DNA of 64,000 bases from CAVSUB01 sp963730995 (lineage in GTDB: Bacteria; Acidobacteriota; Vicinamibacteria; Vicinamibacterales; 2-12-FULL-66-21). Shown here piece by piece: positions 35,514 through 44,941 of this stretch; position 1 is the first letter of the stretch; every line of letters begins with the position of its first letter. Made by a program: the position numbers and the translations under genes. Where the stretch lies: the NCBI GenBank assembly GCA_963730995.1, contig CAVSUB010000001.1:1116001-1180000 (forward strand), given 5' to 3'. The notes under the pieces are model-generated. The model worked only from the letters and a program-made list of their open reading frames with translations. It was not told the DNA's origin and did no database searches.

Positions 35514-38500
35514 ATGTCGAACGTGCGGTGTACTTGGGCGCTTTTACTGTTGGTAGGGGCGTTCTGTCTGGCTGGCGCCAATCGGGCGTCCGCACAGGCC
35601 GTGAGCGGAATCCTCACGGGCACGATCGTTGATTCTTCTGGCGCTGGCGTTCCAGGCGCCACCGTCAACGCCACTGAAGCAAGCACCGGCGCGGTTCGAA
35701 CGGCAGTCACTGGTGAGGCAGGACTGTTTCGAATCCCGGCACTGAATCCAGGTAGCTATGTGGTGACCGTCGAGCTCGCAAGTTTCAAGACGCTCACTGT
35801 CTCCGACATCAACCTGTCAACCGCGGAAACGCGCGACCTCGGAAAACTGAAGATCGAGGTCGGCGGCGTCACCGAAACGCTCCAGGTCACATCGGAAGTG
35901 ACTCCCGTTCAGATCTCGGACAGCGCTCGCCGCAAGACCGTCGTCGGCGCCGACCTTCAGAACATCCAGATGAAGGGACGCGACATCTTCGGATTGCTCG
36001 CGGTGCTGCCGGGCGTTCAGGACACGAACCTGAACCGCGACTTCTCGTCTTGGACGTCTGCGACGGCGATCAGCATCAATGGCGCACAGTCACAGAACAA
36101 GGACGTCCGGGTCGACGGCATCAACATCGTCGACGAAGGTGGATGCGGCACGGCGTTCATCAACCTGAACATGGATGCCGTGAACGAAGTGCAGGTCATC
36201 GCCAACGGATACACCGCTGAGAACGGGCGCAACAACGGCGGCCTGATCAACGTGGTCACCAAGTCCGGCACCAACACTTTCAAGGGGTCGGGCTGGTACA
36301 ACGCCCGCCGCGACAAGTGGAACGCGAACGATTATTTCCGCAAGATCAACAACCAGGCGACACCGTTGTACGACGTGAACATCTACGGCTACAGCTTCGG
36401 CGGTCCGCTCGTGATCCCGAAGGTGTACGACAGCCGGAAGATGGACAAGAGGACGTACTTCTTCGTGTCGCAGGAGTACACGGATGATGCACGTCCGAGC
36501 GTCACGGCCCGGTCCAACCTTCCGACCGCACTCGAGCGCGCCGGCGACTTCTCGCAGACCCGCATCACGAACGGCACCATCCAGCAGATCATCGACCCGA
36601 GGACTGGAGTGGCGTTCCCGAACAACGTCATTCCGCTGGATCGCATCAGCCCGCTGGGACAGGCGATGCTCAACCTGCTGCCGATGCCCAACGGGATCCT
36701 GAACCTGGCGCCCGGGCAGCAGTGGACGTCGAACTCGGCGTACGACAACACGCCGGAACACAGCCGCACCAACAACGTCGTGCGCATCGATCAGACGTTC
36801 ACCGACAAGACCCGCGCGAGCTTCAAGCTCCTGAAGGATCGGGACGACGTGTGGAGCTACAACAACTTCACGCCGGGAACGGGCCACGTCGCGAACAACG
36901 CGCCGGGCATCATCGCGTCCTCGACGATCACGCAGGTGCTCAAGCCAAATATCGTCAACGAGATGAACTTCGGGTACACGCACAACCGCTGGGGCTTTTA
37001 TGCGGGTCCGGAGACCGAGGTCGGCAAGAACTTCGACTACACGACGCTCTATGCCGCGAAGCTGGGTATCAACGCGCCCAGGCTGCAGCCGTTCGGCGAC
37101 TATTCGGATCCGCCGAAGCTCGCGGGCTTCGGGGGACCGCAGGTCGACGAGTGGCCGTACGCCCCGGTCTTCTCGACGTCCGGCGGAAATCGAGCCAACC
37201 TGGCCGGCTACATGAACAACTGCAACTGCCCGCTCCCGCGCCTGAACATGAGCGCGCGCGGATCCTGGGCGGACGACCTGTCGATCACCAAGGGGCGCCA
37301 CAACCTCAAGGCGGGCGTTTACCTCGAATACAACAAGAAGACGGAGCCGGGGTCGACGAACTACCTCGGTAACTACAGCTTCGCCGACGACTCGAACAAC
37401 CCGCTCAACACGGGGAACGGCTACGCCAACATGCTGCTCGGCGCCTTCAGCTCCTATACCGAGCTGACCGCGCGCGTGGACAAGGACGTCCGCCACTGGC
37501 AGAACGACTTCTATTTACAGGACAACTGGCGTGCGACGTCTCGGCTGACGTTGGACTACGGCGTCCGCTTCCAGCACAGCGGGTCGGACTACGAGGTCAA
37601 CAACAACCACACGGGCTTCTTCCCTGACCAATGGTCGACGAGCCAGGCCGGGCGGGTGTACCGTCTGACCTGCGCGACACAGGGCGTCGCGGGAAACCAG
37701 CCCTGTTCAGCGGCCAACCAGCGCTCCATCGATCCTGCCAATCCGACCGTGTTCCTCTCGCCCGCCCTTGCCGGCAACATCGTGCCGGGGACCGGGACTA
37801 TTACCAACGGGATCTCGACGGATGGCATCTCCGGCGGGAAGGACGGCACATACTTCAGGTTCCCGTACCTCGTCGCGGCGCCCAGGTTCGGGGTCGCATG
37901 GAACGTCACGGGAGATGGCAAGACCGCGATTCGCGCGTCCACCGGCATCTTCTACAACTTCCCGCGGTCAACCGGAACCGGGGGCTACAGCTTCGCCGGC
38001 GGCTGTCCGGTGTCGTGCAGCAACACGATCCGGTATGCGACATTCGACGCCGTCGCCGCAGCGGGATCGGGCGGCGGGCCTGCGCTGCTGCAGACGCCGC
38101 AGAACACGAACGTCGCGGGCTACGATCAGCCGCTCGCGAAGTCCTACAACGGCAACGTCGCGTTCCAGCGCGACATCGGCTTCCACACCACGGCGGAAAT
38201 CGCGTGGGTCGGCAACTACCAGTACGAGGGTGGCCGCACCGTCGATATCAACCGGCTGCCACTGTATGTCTACGGGAACCCGGCCAATCTCGTGAACAAC
38301 AGTTCGCTCAACGAACAACTCGCTGAGAGCGGTCTACGGACCGTACCCCGGCATGGGATCGGTGACACAGTTCGTCAAGAATCTGTACCCCAATACGCTC
38401 AAGTACAACGCCCTGCAGTTGAACGTCCAGCGTCGGCTGAGCCAGGGCTTCCAGATCGGCGGCGCCTACACTCTGGCCAAGGGCGAGGGGTACACCGGTT

Positions 38501-39225
38501 ACGATCCGTACACAGACGAGATCGGTGGAAAAGACGCCATCCGATCACGCTATTGGGGCCCGACGGCGGAAGACCGGCGGCACCACGTGTCGGTCAACTA
38601 CAGCTACAACGTGCCGACGCTGGTTCACGCGCCGATCATCAAGTACATCGTGAGCGACTGGCAGATCTCAGGCGTCACGACGCTCTTGAGCGGTTCGGCC
38701 ATCACGCCGGGCTGCACCTCGAATGTCGCCGGCATCGGGAACAGCAACCCGTCCCTCACCGACAGCATCACCTCCCGCTGCATGCTGGTCGGCGACCCGT
38801 TCACGCTGACGCCGGCGCAGGTCGAGGCGAACAAGAGCCTGCCTTACCCGGATCAGTATCACTTCAACGTCGATGCCTTCGTGATGGCCCAGCCGATCAG
38901 CTCGTCGGTCGGCAACTTCGGCAATACGCCGGTCGGCATCCTCCGCAACCCGACGTGGCACCAGTGGGACCTCACGCTGTCGCGCCGGTTCCCTGTCAAC
39001 GCCATGGGCCGAAAGAACGCCGGGTTCAAGGTGCAGGTCCAGGCGTACAACGTGTTCAACGAAACGCAGTTCACCAACCTGAACGCGACGTACACTTTCA
39101 CCGGTACGGGCAACGTGCAGAACACGAACACCAACACCGGTAAGTACACGCAGACGGGCAGCGGGCTGGCGGCCGGCACCATCCAGCCCCGCGTGATCGG
39201 TCTGACGGCACGATTCGACTGGTAG
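35514..39225 (+). CDS. TonB-dependent receptor with carboxypeptidase-regulatory-like domain (one frameshift)
   Basis: This outer-membrane transporter is of the large acidobacterial/Oar-like type, about 1,237 residues. A signal peptide ends at RASAQAV. A CarboxypepD_reg-like domain (GILTGTIVDSSGAGVPGATV) is followed by a plug with SINGAQSQNKDVRVDGINIV and a barrel ending in GLTARFDW. The start is fixed by AGGAGG upstream of ATG 35514. The frame breaks near 38326-38335: the first frame goes off into nonsense after SSLNEQLAE, and the next frame continues with AVYGPYPGMGSVTQFVKNLY to the stop at 39225. One extra base would explain it. It imports an unknown ligand and is probably co-regulated with the divergent catabolic operon. 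Confidence 0.88.
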
Positions 39226-39248
39226 CGCCTGCCTGAGGAACGTGTCGC

Positions 39249-39282
39249 GCCCCAGCCGCCGTCGTGCGGCTGGGGCTTTTTT
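39249..39282 (+). terminator. Rho-independent terminator after the TonB receptor
   Basis: GCCCCAGCCGC (39249-39259) and GCGGCTGGGGC (39266-39276) form a perfect 11-bp stem with a six-base loop, directly followed by six T residues. It lies 24 bases after the receptor stop codon. Confidence 0.95.
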
Positions 39283-39306
39283 GTTGGTGGATGGTCTGCA
39301 AGGTTT

Positions 39307-39353
39307 GTGTAGAGCGAGGTCTTCCGCCTTCGCTGAGGCTACGGCGGTCCGCC
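39307..39353. repeat. REP-like element, TTCCGCCTTCGCTGA family
   Basis: TGTAGAGCGAGGTC is followed by TTCCGCCTTCGCTGAGGCTA and CGGCGG. It is the second of three copies in the window. The rest of the gap to 39458 shows nothing recognisable. Confidence 0.75.
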
Positions 39354-39458
39354 AGAGGCTTGGTGAAGGAGGGTTGACAGCGTGTCGCGCCGTGGTTCGG
39401 CCCGGATTCGCAGTCGCGACAACGGAGCGGCTGCTACTGATTCAGGCGTTACATCCTA

Positions 39459-41201
39459 TCAATACCCCAGTGCCAGTCCGTCCTTCCGCGAGTCGGACGC
39501 CCCGAGCAGCGCGCCCGTTGCCGGGTCGATCATGATGGCCTGACCGCCACCCATCAGCGCCCGATGCGTCAACCCTGGCCCAGGCAGCACACGCTCATGA
39601 CCACGCGCGACGAGCGCGTCGATGACGGGCTGGGTCACGCCATCCTCCATCATCACGCCGCGACCGCTGATGTATCGCACGCGGGGCGCGTCGATAGCTT
39701 CCTGCAGGTTCAGCCCGCGCTCGATCAGGTTGACGAGGACCTGCGCGTGCCCCTGGGCCTGCACGTCGCCGCCCATGACGCCGTAGACCATCAGCAGCTT
39801 GCCGTCCTTGAACACCATCGCAGGAATCAGCGTGGTGAACGGACGCTTCCCCGGCTCGAACCGATTGGGATGTCCGGGATCGAGCGAGAACCCGCTGCCG
39901 CGGTTGTGCAGCATGATGCCGGTCTCGCCTGCGACGATCCCCGAGCCGAACGCGTTGAAGATGCTGTTGATGAAGGACACGGCGTTCCGGTCCTTGTCGA
40001 CGACGGCGAAGTAGGTCGTGTCGGTGCTCGCCCGGATTTCACCGTATTTCGGCGGATCGATGGCCTTGTCCGAATTGATCAGGGCCCGCCGCGTGGCCGC
40101 GTAGTCCTTCGACAGCAGCTCCTTCACCGGGACCTTCGAGAACGCGGGGTCCGCGATGTACCGGTTGCGATCCGCAAAGGCAATCTTCGTCGCCTCGATC
40201 AACGTGTGGTAGTAGCGTTCGGGCTGGCCCTTGAGCATCGTCAAGTCGATGGGCTCGAGAATGTTCAACAGCAGGAGCGCCGTCAGACCCTGTCCGTTCG
40301 GGGGGAGTTCGTACAGCGTGTGTCCCCGATAGGTCGTCGAGATCGGCTCCACCCACTCCGCCTTCTGCGCGGCGAGATCCTCCATCGAGAGGAATCCGCC
40401 GTTCTTCTGGCAGTAGTCCACAATCGCACGGCCGATCTCTCCCCGATAGAAGGCGTCGCGCCCGCCTTTGGCCAGCGTGCGGAGCGTCCGCGCGAGGTTC
40501 TTCTGGACAAAGATCGTCCCTGGCTTGGGGGCGCCGCCGTCGACCAGGTAAGTCGCCGCGGCCGCGGCGGTCGACTTGAGCTTCGCGACCTCGGGCTCCC
40601 AGTCGGCCGAGATCTTCTCCATGACCGGAAAGCCGTTTTCGGCGTACTCGATGGCGGGCCCCATCAGCGTCGCGAGCTTCATCGTGCCGTAGCGATCGAG
40701 CAGCGTGACCCAGCCGTCGAAGGCGCCCGGCACGGTGATCGGTTCCATGCCGGTCATCGGCATCTGGGTGATTTTCCTGGACGAGAAGTGCTCGAGGCTG
40801 AGCGCGCGAGGCGCGCGGCCGCTGGCGTTGAGTCCTGCCAGCTTCCTGGTCTTCGCTTCGTGGACCATCATGAACGCGTCGCCGCCCACGCCCGTCATGT
40901 TGGGCTCGGTGACGTTGAGCATGGCGGCCATGGCGATCGCGGCGTCGACGGCATTGCCGCCGCGCTTCAGGATCTCGATGCCCACCTGCGAGGCGAGAGG
41001 CTGACTCGACGCCACCATCGCATGGCCGGCGCGGACGACCGATCGACCTGCTCCGGTACCCGAGAACCATCGCTCCTGCGATGCTGCCGGAGCGGACTGA
41101 TCGCCGGGCGCGGCCGCAGCAGATGCAGGAACGGCCGCCGCCATGGCCGGCAAGGCGCCCGACAGCTCGAGAAACTCACGACGGCTGAAACTGTTGCCCA
41201 T
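39459..41201 (-). CDS. ggt: Gamma-glutamyltransferase
   Basis: This 580-residue precursor is of the Ntn-hydrolase GGT family, which hydrolyses or transpeptidates gamma-glutamyl bonds such as that of glutathione. Autocleavage is expected before the threonine in STDTTYFAVVDKDRNAVSFI. The small subunit then carries FGSGIVAGETGIMLHNRGSG. The large subunit shows GGNAVDAAIAMAAMLNV and MTGVGGDAFMMVH. A twin-arginine signal (FSRREFLELSGALPAMAA) indicates folded export. The ATG at 41201 was chosen over one 50 codons upstream because it places that signal at the N-terminus. It is divergent from the VWFA gene by only 32 bases. Confidence 0.92.
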   Translation of the reverse strand: MGNSFSRREFLELSGALPAMAAAVPASAAAAPGDQSAPAASQERWFSGTGAGRSVVRAGHAMVASSQPLASQVGIEILKRGGNAVDAAIAMAAMLNVTEPNMTGVGGDAFMMVHEAKTRKLAGLNASGRAPRALSLEHFSSRKITQMPMTGMEPITVPGAFDGWVTLLDRYGTMKLATLMGPAIEYAENGFPVMEKISADWEPEVAKLKSTAAAAATYLVDGGAPKPGTIFVQKNLARTLRTLAKGGRDAFYRGEIGRAIVDYCQKNGGFLSMEDLAAQKAEWVEPISTTYRGHTLYELPPNGQGLTALLLLNILEPIDLTMLKGQPERYYHTLIEATKIAFADRNRYIADPAFSKVPVKELLSKDYAATRRALINSDKAIDPPKYGEIRASTDTTYFAVVDKDRNAVSFINSIFNAFGSGIVAGETGIMLHNRGSGFSLDPGHPNRFEPGKRPFTTLIPAMVFKDGKLLMVYGVMGGDVQAQGHAQVLVNLIERGLNLQEAIDAPRVRYISGRGVMMEDGVTQPVIDALVARGHERVLPGPGLTHRALMGGGQAIMIDPATGALLGASDSRKDGLALGY

Positions 41202-41233
41202 ACAGCGGACTATACTGCGCCTCGAGGTCGTCC

Positions 41234-42181
41234 ATGAATCCATTGACTTCGTCCTTGGTCGGGGTCGTCTTTGGGGTACTCGCCGCCGCGTCATCGGTGC
41301 CGGGTGCGACCGGGTCGGCCTCGAACCACGAGCCCGAAGCGGCTCAAACACGGACCCTCTACGTGATCGCCACAGACAAGAACGGTCTACCCGTCACCGA
41401 TCTGCAGGCTGCGGATTTCGAGATCAAGATTGCGGGCAAGACAGCGGACGTCGCGAGCGCCCAGCCGGCGTCGGTACCTTTGCGAGTCGCGCTTCTCGTG
41501 GCCGACCAGGGCACGGGGGCGTTTCAGCTCGGTCTCGCACGGTTCATGCAGACCCTGCTCGGTCACGCCGAGTTCACGCTCGTCGCCGTTGTCGTCCAGC
41601 CCGTGACGCTCGTGGACTATTCGCACGACGGCGCCGCGCTGAGTGCCGGCCTGAAACAGCTCGGGAGCCGCGGACGGGAACGCGGGGCGCAGCTGATCGA
41701 GGCGATCCAGGACGCCACCAGGACCGTCAAGCACGAAGCGCGCCGCCCCGTCATCGTCGTCCTGCGGACGGGCGGAGAAGCGCCGAGTCAGATCTCGGGA
41801 AACCAGGTGCGTGAGGAGCTTCGTCAGAGCGGCGCGGCCCTTTACGCTGTGTCCACGGCCGGCGCCGAAGGGAGGGCGCCGTCTCAGTCACGCGCCGGCA
41901 TCTCCGCCGAACAGGCGCAGCTCGCCGACGCCGAGCTGGCAGACTCGTCGGCCAATCTCGCGCTCGTGCTCGGCGACGGCTCGAAGGAGTCAGGCGGACG
42001 TCACGACCAGGTAATGGCCAACACGCACGTCAAGGCACTCGAGCAGCTCGCACAGGAACTGCTCCATCAGTACGAGGTCGTCTGCAGCGTGCCGGACGGC
42101 GTGAAACCGGGCGACAAGCTGTCGGTCTCGTCGAAGCGCAAGGGCATCACGACGCGGGCGCCCGCGAGGCTCCCGGAGTGA
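41234..42181 (+). CDS. VWFA-related acidobacterial-type exported protein
   Basis: This is a 315-residue protein with a signal peptide and the layout of the VWFA-related family common in Acidobacteriota. After an N-terminal strand pair (RTLYVIATDKNGLPVTDLQA, then DFEIKIAG) comes a von Willebrand A-like domain (VPLRVALLVADQGTGAFQLG). Its metal site is degenerate, since VADQGTG stands where DxSxS is expected. Function is unknown. Its GTGA stop overlaps the permease start by four bases. Confidence 0.8.
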   Translation: MNPLTSSLVGVVFGVLAAASSVPGATGSASNHEPEAAQTRTLYVIATDKNGLPVTDLQAADFEIKIAGKTADVASAQPASVPLRVALLVADQGTGAFQLGLARFMQTLLGHAEFTLVAVVVQPVTLVDYSHDGAALSAGLKQLGSRGRERGAQLIEAIQDATRTVKHEARRPVIVVLRTGGEAPSQISGNQVREELRQSGAALYAVSTAGAEGRAPSQSRAGISAEQAQLADAELADSSANLALVLGDGSKESGGRHDQVMANTHVKALEQLAQELLHQYEVVCSVPDGVKPGDKLSVSSKRKGITTRAPARLPE

Positions 42182-43494
42182 GCCGTGCAGCCGATCTCCC
42201 GCGCAAGCTGGGATTCTTCGACGGCGCCGCGCTGCTCGTCGGCTCGGTCATCGGCTCCGGCATCTTCGTCGTTCCAACGCTGATCGCACAGAAGGTTCCG
42301 GAGCCGGGCGTCGTGATCGGCATCTGGATCTTCTCCGGATTGCTCGTGCTGTGCGGGGCGCTCACCCTCGCGGAGCTCGGCGCGATGCTGCCGGAATCGG
42401 GCGGCCTCTACGTCTACATGCGCGAGGCCTACGGACCGTTCTGGGCCTTCCTGTATGGATGGACGATCATGCTCGTCGTGATCCCGGGATCGATGGCGGC
42501 GCTGACGAGCGCGTTCCTTTTGTACCTGCAGCTGTTCTTCCCGATGTCGCTCGTGGTGGAGAAGACGGTCGGCATCGGAGTGCTGCTCGGTCTGGCGTTC
42601 ATCAACACCCGCGGGGTCAGGCAGGGCGCAGGCGTGCAGAACCTGTTCGCTTTCCTCAAGGTCGCGGGCCTTGCGGCACTCGTCCTTCTCGCGCTGTTCA
42701 CCAGGTACGGAAGCGCCTCGCATTTCCTCCCGCTCGCGCCTGCGCACATCACCGGCGGCCTGCTGACGGGCATCGGCCTGTCGATGATTTCCACCCTCTT
42801 CGCCTATGACGGGTGGCAGTTCGTCAGCTTCATGGCGGGCGAGGTCAAGGACCCTGGGCGCAACCTTCCCCGCAGCATCATCCTCGGCGTCCTCATCGTG
42901 ATCGCGATCTACGTGAGCGCCAACCTGGCGTACATCTACGTGCTGGGCCAGGCACGTATCGCTACATCTCAGCGGGTCGCCGCCGATGCGATGTCCGCGA
43001 TGGTCGGCAGCACGGGCGCCACGGTCATATCGTTCGCGATCCTCTGCTCCACTTTTGGCGCGCTTTCGGCCAACGTGCTCGCAGGCCCCCGTGTGTTCTT
43101 CGCGATGGCTCGCGATGGCCTCTTCTTTCCGCAGCTCGCGACCATTCACGCGACGTACCAGACACCGTCGACGGCGATATGGGTGCTCGCCGTCTGGGCG
43201 GGTCTGCTGACGCTCACGGGCGGCTACGAGCACCTCATCACGATGGCGCAGTTCGCCAACTGGATCTTCTTCACGATGGTGGTGCTGTCGGTCATGGTGC
43301 TGAGGCGCAAGTTGCCGGACCGGGCCCGGCCGTACCGCGTCACCGGTTACCCGTTCACGGTCATCGTCTTCGTGCTCGTGTCGTCGGTGTTCGTCATCAA
43401 CACGCTCGTCGAATCGCCTCGGAGCTCGCTCATCGGCCTCGGGCTGCTGCTGCTCGGGATTCCGCTGTATTCGAGGCGGCGGGCGATCCCGTAG
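42178..43494 (+). CDS. APC superfamily amino acid permease
   Basis: This 438-residue, 12-helix permease has the helix-1 motif GSVIGSGIFVVPTLIAQKVP and the helix-3 region MLPESGGLYVYMREAYG. GEVKDPGRNLPRSIILGVLI is also typical of the family. It starts with the GTG at 42178 inside the end of the VWFA gene, so translation is probably coupled. It may take up amino acids released by the neighbouring gamma-glutamyltransferase, but this is only a guess from proximity. Confidence 0.9.
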   Translation: MSRAADLPRKLGFFDGAALLVGSVIGSGIFVVPTLIAQKVPEPGVVIGIWIFSGLLVLCGALTLAELGAMLPESGGLYVYMREAYGPFWAFLYGWTIMLVVIPGSMAALTSAFLLYLQLFFPMSLVVEKTVGIGVLLGLAFINTRGVRQGAGVQNLFAFLKVAGLAALVLLALFTRYGSASHFLPLAPAHITGGLLTGIGLSMISTLFAYDGWQFVSFMAGEVKDPGRNLPRSIILGVLIVIAIYVSANLAYIYVLGQARIATSQRVAADAMSAMVGSTGATVISFAILCSTFGALSANVLAGPRVFFAMARDGLFFPQLATIHATYQTPSTAIWVLAVWAGLLTLTGGYEHLITMAQFANWIFFTMVVLSVMVLRRKLPDRARPYRVTGYPFTVIVFVLVSSVFVINTLVESPRSSLIGLGLLLLGIPLYSRRRAIP

Positions 43495-43530
43495 ATCCGG
43501 GGGTTCGCGAGCCAGCGACAACGGCAACAC

Positions 43531-43588
43531 GGGAGATCAAAGAGCTCAAGAGGTCAGGCGTAGCGCGGGGTCTCCTGACCTCGTGTTC
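43531..43588. repeat. Short GAGATCAAAGAG-type inverted repeat
   Basis: GGGAGATCAAAGAGCTCAAG and AGAGGTCAGG on the left face TCTCCTGACCTCGTGTTC on the right. It resembles the island at 50103-50179 and follows the permease gene. Confidence 0.5.
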
Positions 43589-43624
43589 ACAGACAAGAGT
43601 TTGGATTAGATGTAGAACATTGCC

Positions 43625-44581
43625 ATGCCATTCACTCGCAGACTTTTTCTCGCCCTTGGAGCCACTGCCGCCGGACTCGGCACATCCCTTCGTGCCCAGG
43701 CGGGTGGCTGGACCCTGGAGTCCGGCGCCGCCGGCAAGACCTTGAAGGATCCAAAGGGCCGCGTCGTGCTCGGCTACCTGACGAGCAAGCCGGCCGGAGT
43801 GCCGCTCGAGGGCAACAGCGCGTGCTGCATTCATCCTTTCAACACGGTCGGTGGAGAATGCGCGACCGACATCGCACCTCCCGATCACCGCGACCACCGC
43901 GGGATCTTCTTCGCGTGGCACGACATGTCGTTTACCCGTGGCAGCGAGACCCTGCGCGGAGACTTCTGGGGCTGGGGACAGTTCGCGCCGATCGAGAATC
44001 GGGTCATCGTGAATCGCGACGTCCGGCTCGCACGGACGGATGCGTCTTCTGCCGAGGTCGCGGTCCGGAACGACTGGACCATCGGGAAGCAGGCCGTCAT
44101 GCAGGAGGCCACGACGATTGCCGTGAGCGACCGTGGCGGCGCGCGCCTGCTCGATCTGACGTTCCGGTTCACGTCCGACTACGACGTGCTGATCAACCGC
44201 ATGGCATTCACGGGTCTCTGCTTCCGTTGCCGGAAAGACGGTGAGTACTCCTACGGTGATGCCAAGGGTGAAGTGAAGCTGCCCGACTCCAAGCCGACCG
44301 AGCCCGAAACAGACTGGCCAGCGCAAAACTGGTACAGCCATACCGTCAAGCACGCCGATGGGAAGACGGTCGCCTCGGCGGTCGTCGACCATCCTGGCAA
44401 CCCGCCTTCGCTGTGGCACGGCGTCCGGCTGGTGTCGTTCCTGAATCCGTGCATCGCCGCGCCGGCGCCGGTGCGCATTCCGTCAGGAAAGGCGCTCACG
44501 CTGCGCTACCTGGCCGTGACGCAGGACGGCATATTCGCGCCGGGAGCGCTGGACAAGCTTGCCGCCGAGTGGCGGAAGTGA
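43625..44581 (+). CDS. DUF6807 (PmoA-type) exported protein
   Basis: This is a 318-residue protein with an N-terminal export signal (TRRLFLALGATAAGLGTSLR, Tat-like). It has the family's conserved core GNSACCIHPFNTVGGECATD, PPDHRDHRGIFFAWHDMSF and WGWGQFAPIENRVIV, and ends in ALTLRYLAVTQDG. The histidine-rich DHRDHRGIF stretch is a likely metal or substrate site. Members are often found with glycoside- and sugar-processing genes, and no activity is established to my knowledge. It is followed by a large inverted-repeat island. Confidence 0.82.
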   Translation: MPFTRRLFLALGATAAGLGTSLRAQAGGWTLESGAAGKTLKDPKGRVVLGYLTSKPAGVPLEGNSACCIHPFNTVGGECATDIAPPDHRDHRGIFFAWHDMSFTRGSETLRGDFWGWGQFAPIENRVIVNRDVRLARTDASSAEVAVRNDWTIGKQAVMQEATTIAVSDRGGARLLDLTFRFTSDYDVLINRMAFTGLCFRCRKDGEYSYGDAKGEVKLPDSKPTEPETDWPAQNWYSHTVKHADGKTVASAVVDHPGNPPSLWHGVRLVSFLNPCIAAPAPVRIPSGKALTLRYLAVTQDGIFAPGALDKLAAEWRK

Positions 44582-44595
44582 GGTATCCGAGGTAG

Positions 44596-44857
44596 CGGAG
44601 TTCACAAACGGAGAAACGGAGAGAACGGAGACGAAACGGAGAAGACGTGCGGGCTCGCGCCGCGCGTAGCGCGGCGGCGTGGGTGCGCCAGGACGCCAGA
44701 CGCGAACACCAGAGGTGCGAGTGGTGCTCGCGTCTGGCGTCCTGGCGCACCCACACGGTGCCGACCTACGGTCGGCACCCGAGCCCCTCGTTGTTCGCGT
44801 TCGTAGCAGCTTATCTTCTCCGTTTCGTCTTCGTTGACTCCGTCTCCGTTTGTAAGC
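44596..44857. repeat. Nested inverted-repeat island with CGGAGAA-type arms
   Basis: The outer arms (about 44596-44646 and 44810-44857) are purine- and pyrimidine-rich degenerate copies of CGGAGAAA-type units in opposite orientation. Inside lies a perfect 27-bp inverted repeat (44679-44705 with 44728-44754, starting GTGGGTGCGCCAGG). A second hairpin, GTGCCGACC/GGTCGGCAC, is at 44758-44778. The island fills most of the 360-base gap 44582-44941. No gene was found in it. Confidence 0.9.
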
Positions 44858-44941
44858 GTGACCGTTGACTCCGTCGTCTCTCTTCTTGGTCGCAGGACGG
44901 ACCAACAGAACGCAGATCACCTTACTAGCGAGGTCGTATTC

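Noticed and set aside
38320..38345. Programmed frameshifting in the TonB receptor
   Set aside because: There is no slippery heptamer, pseudoknot or family precedent. A plain indel or sequencing error is simpler.
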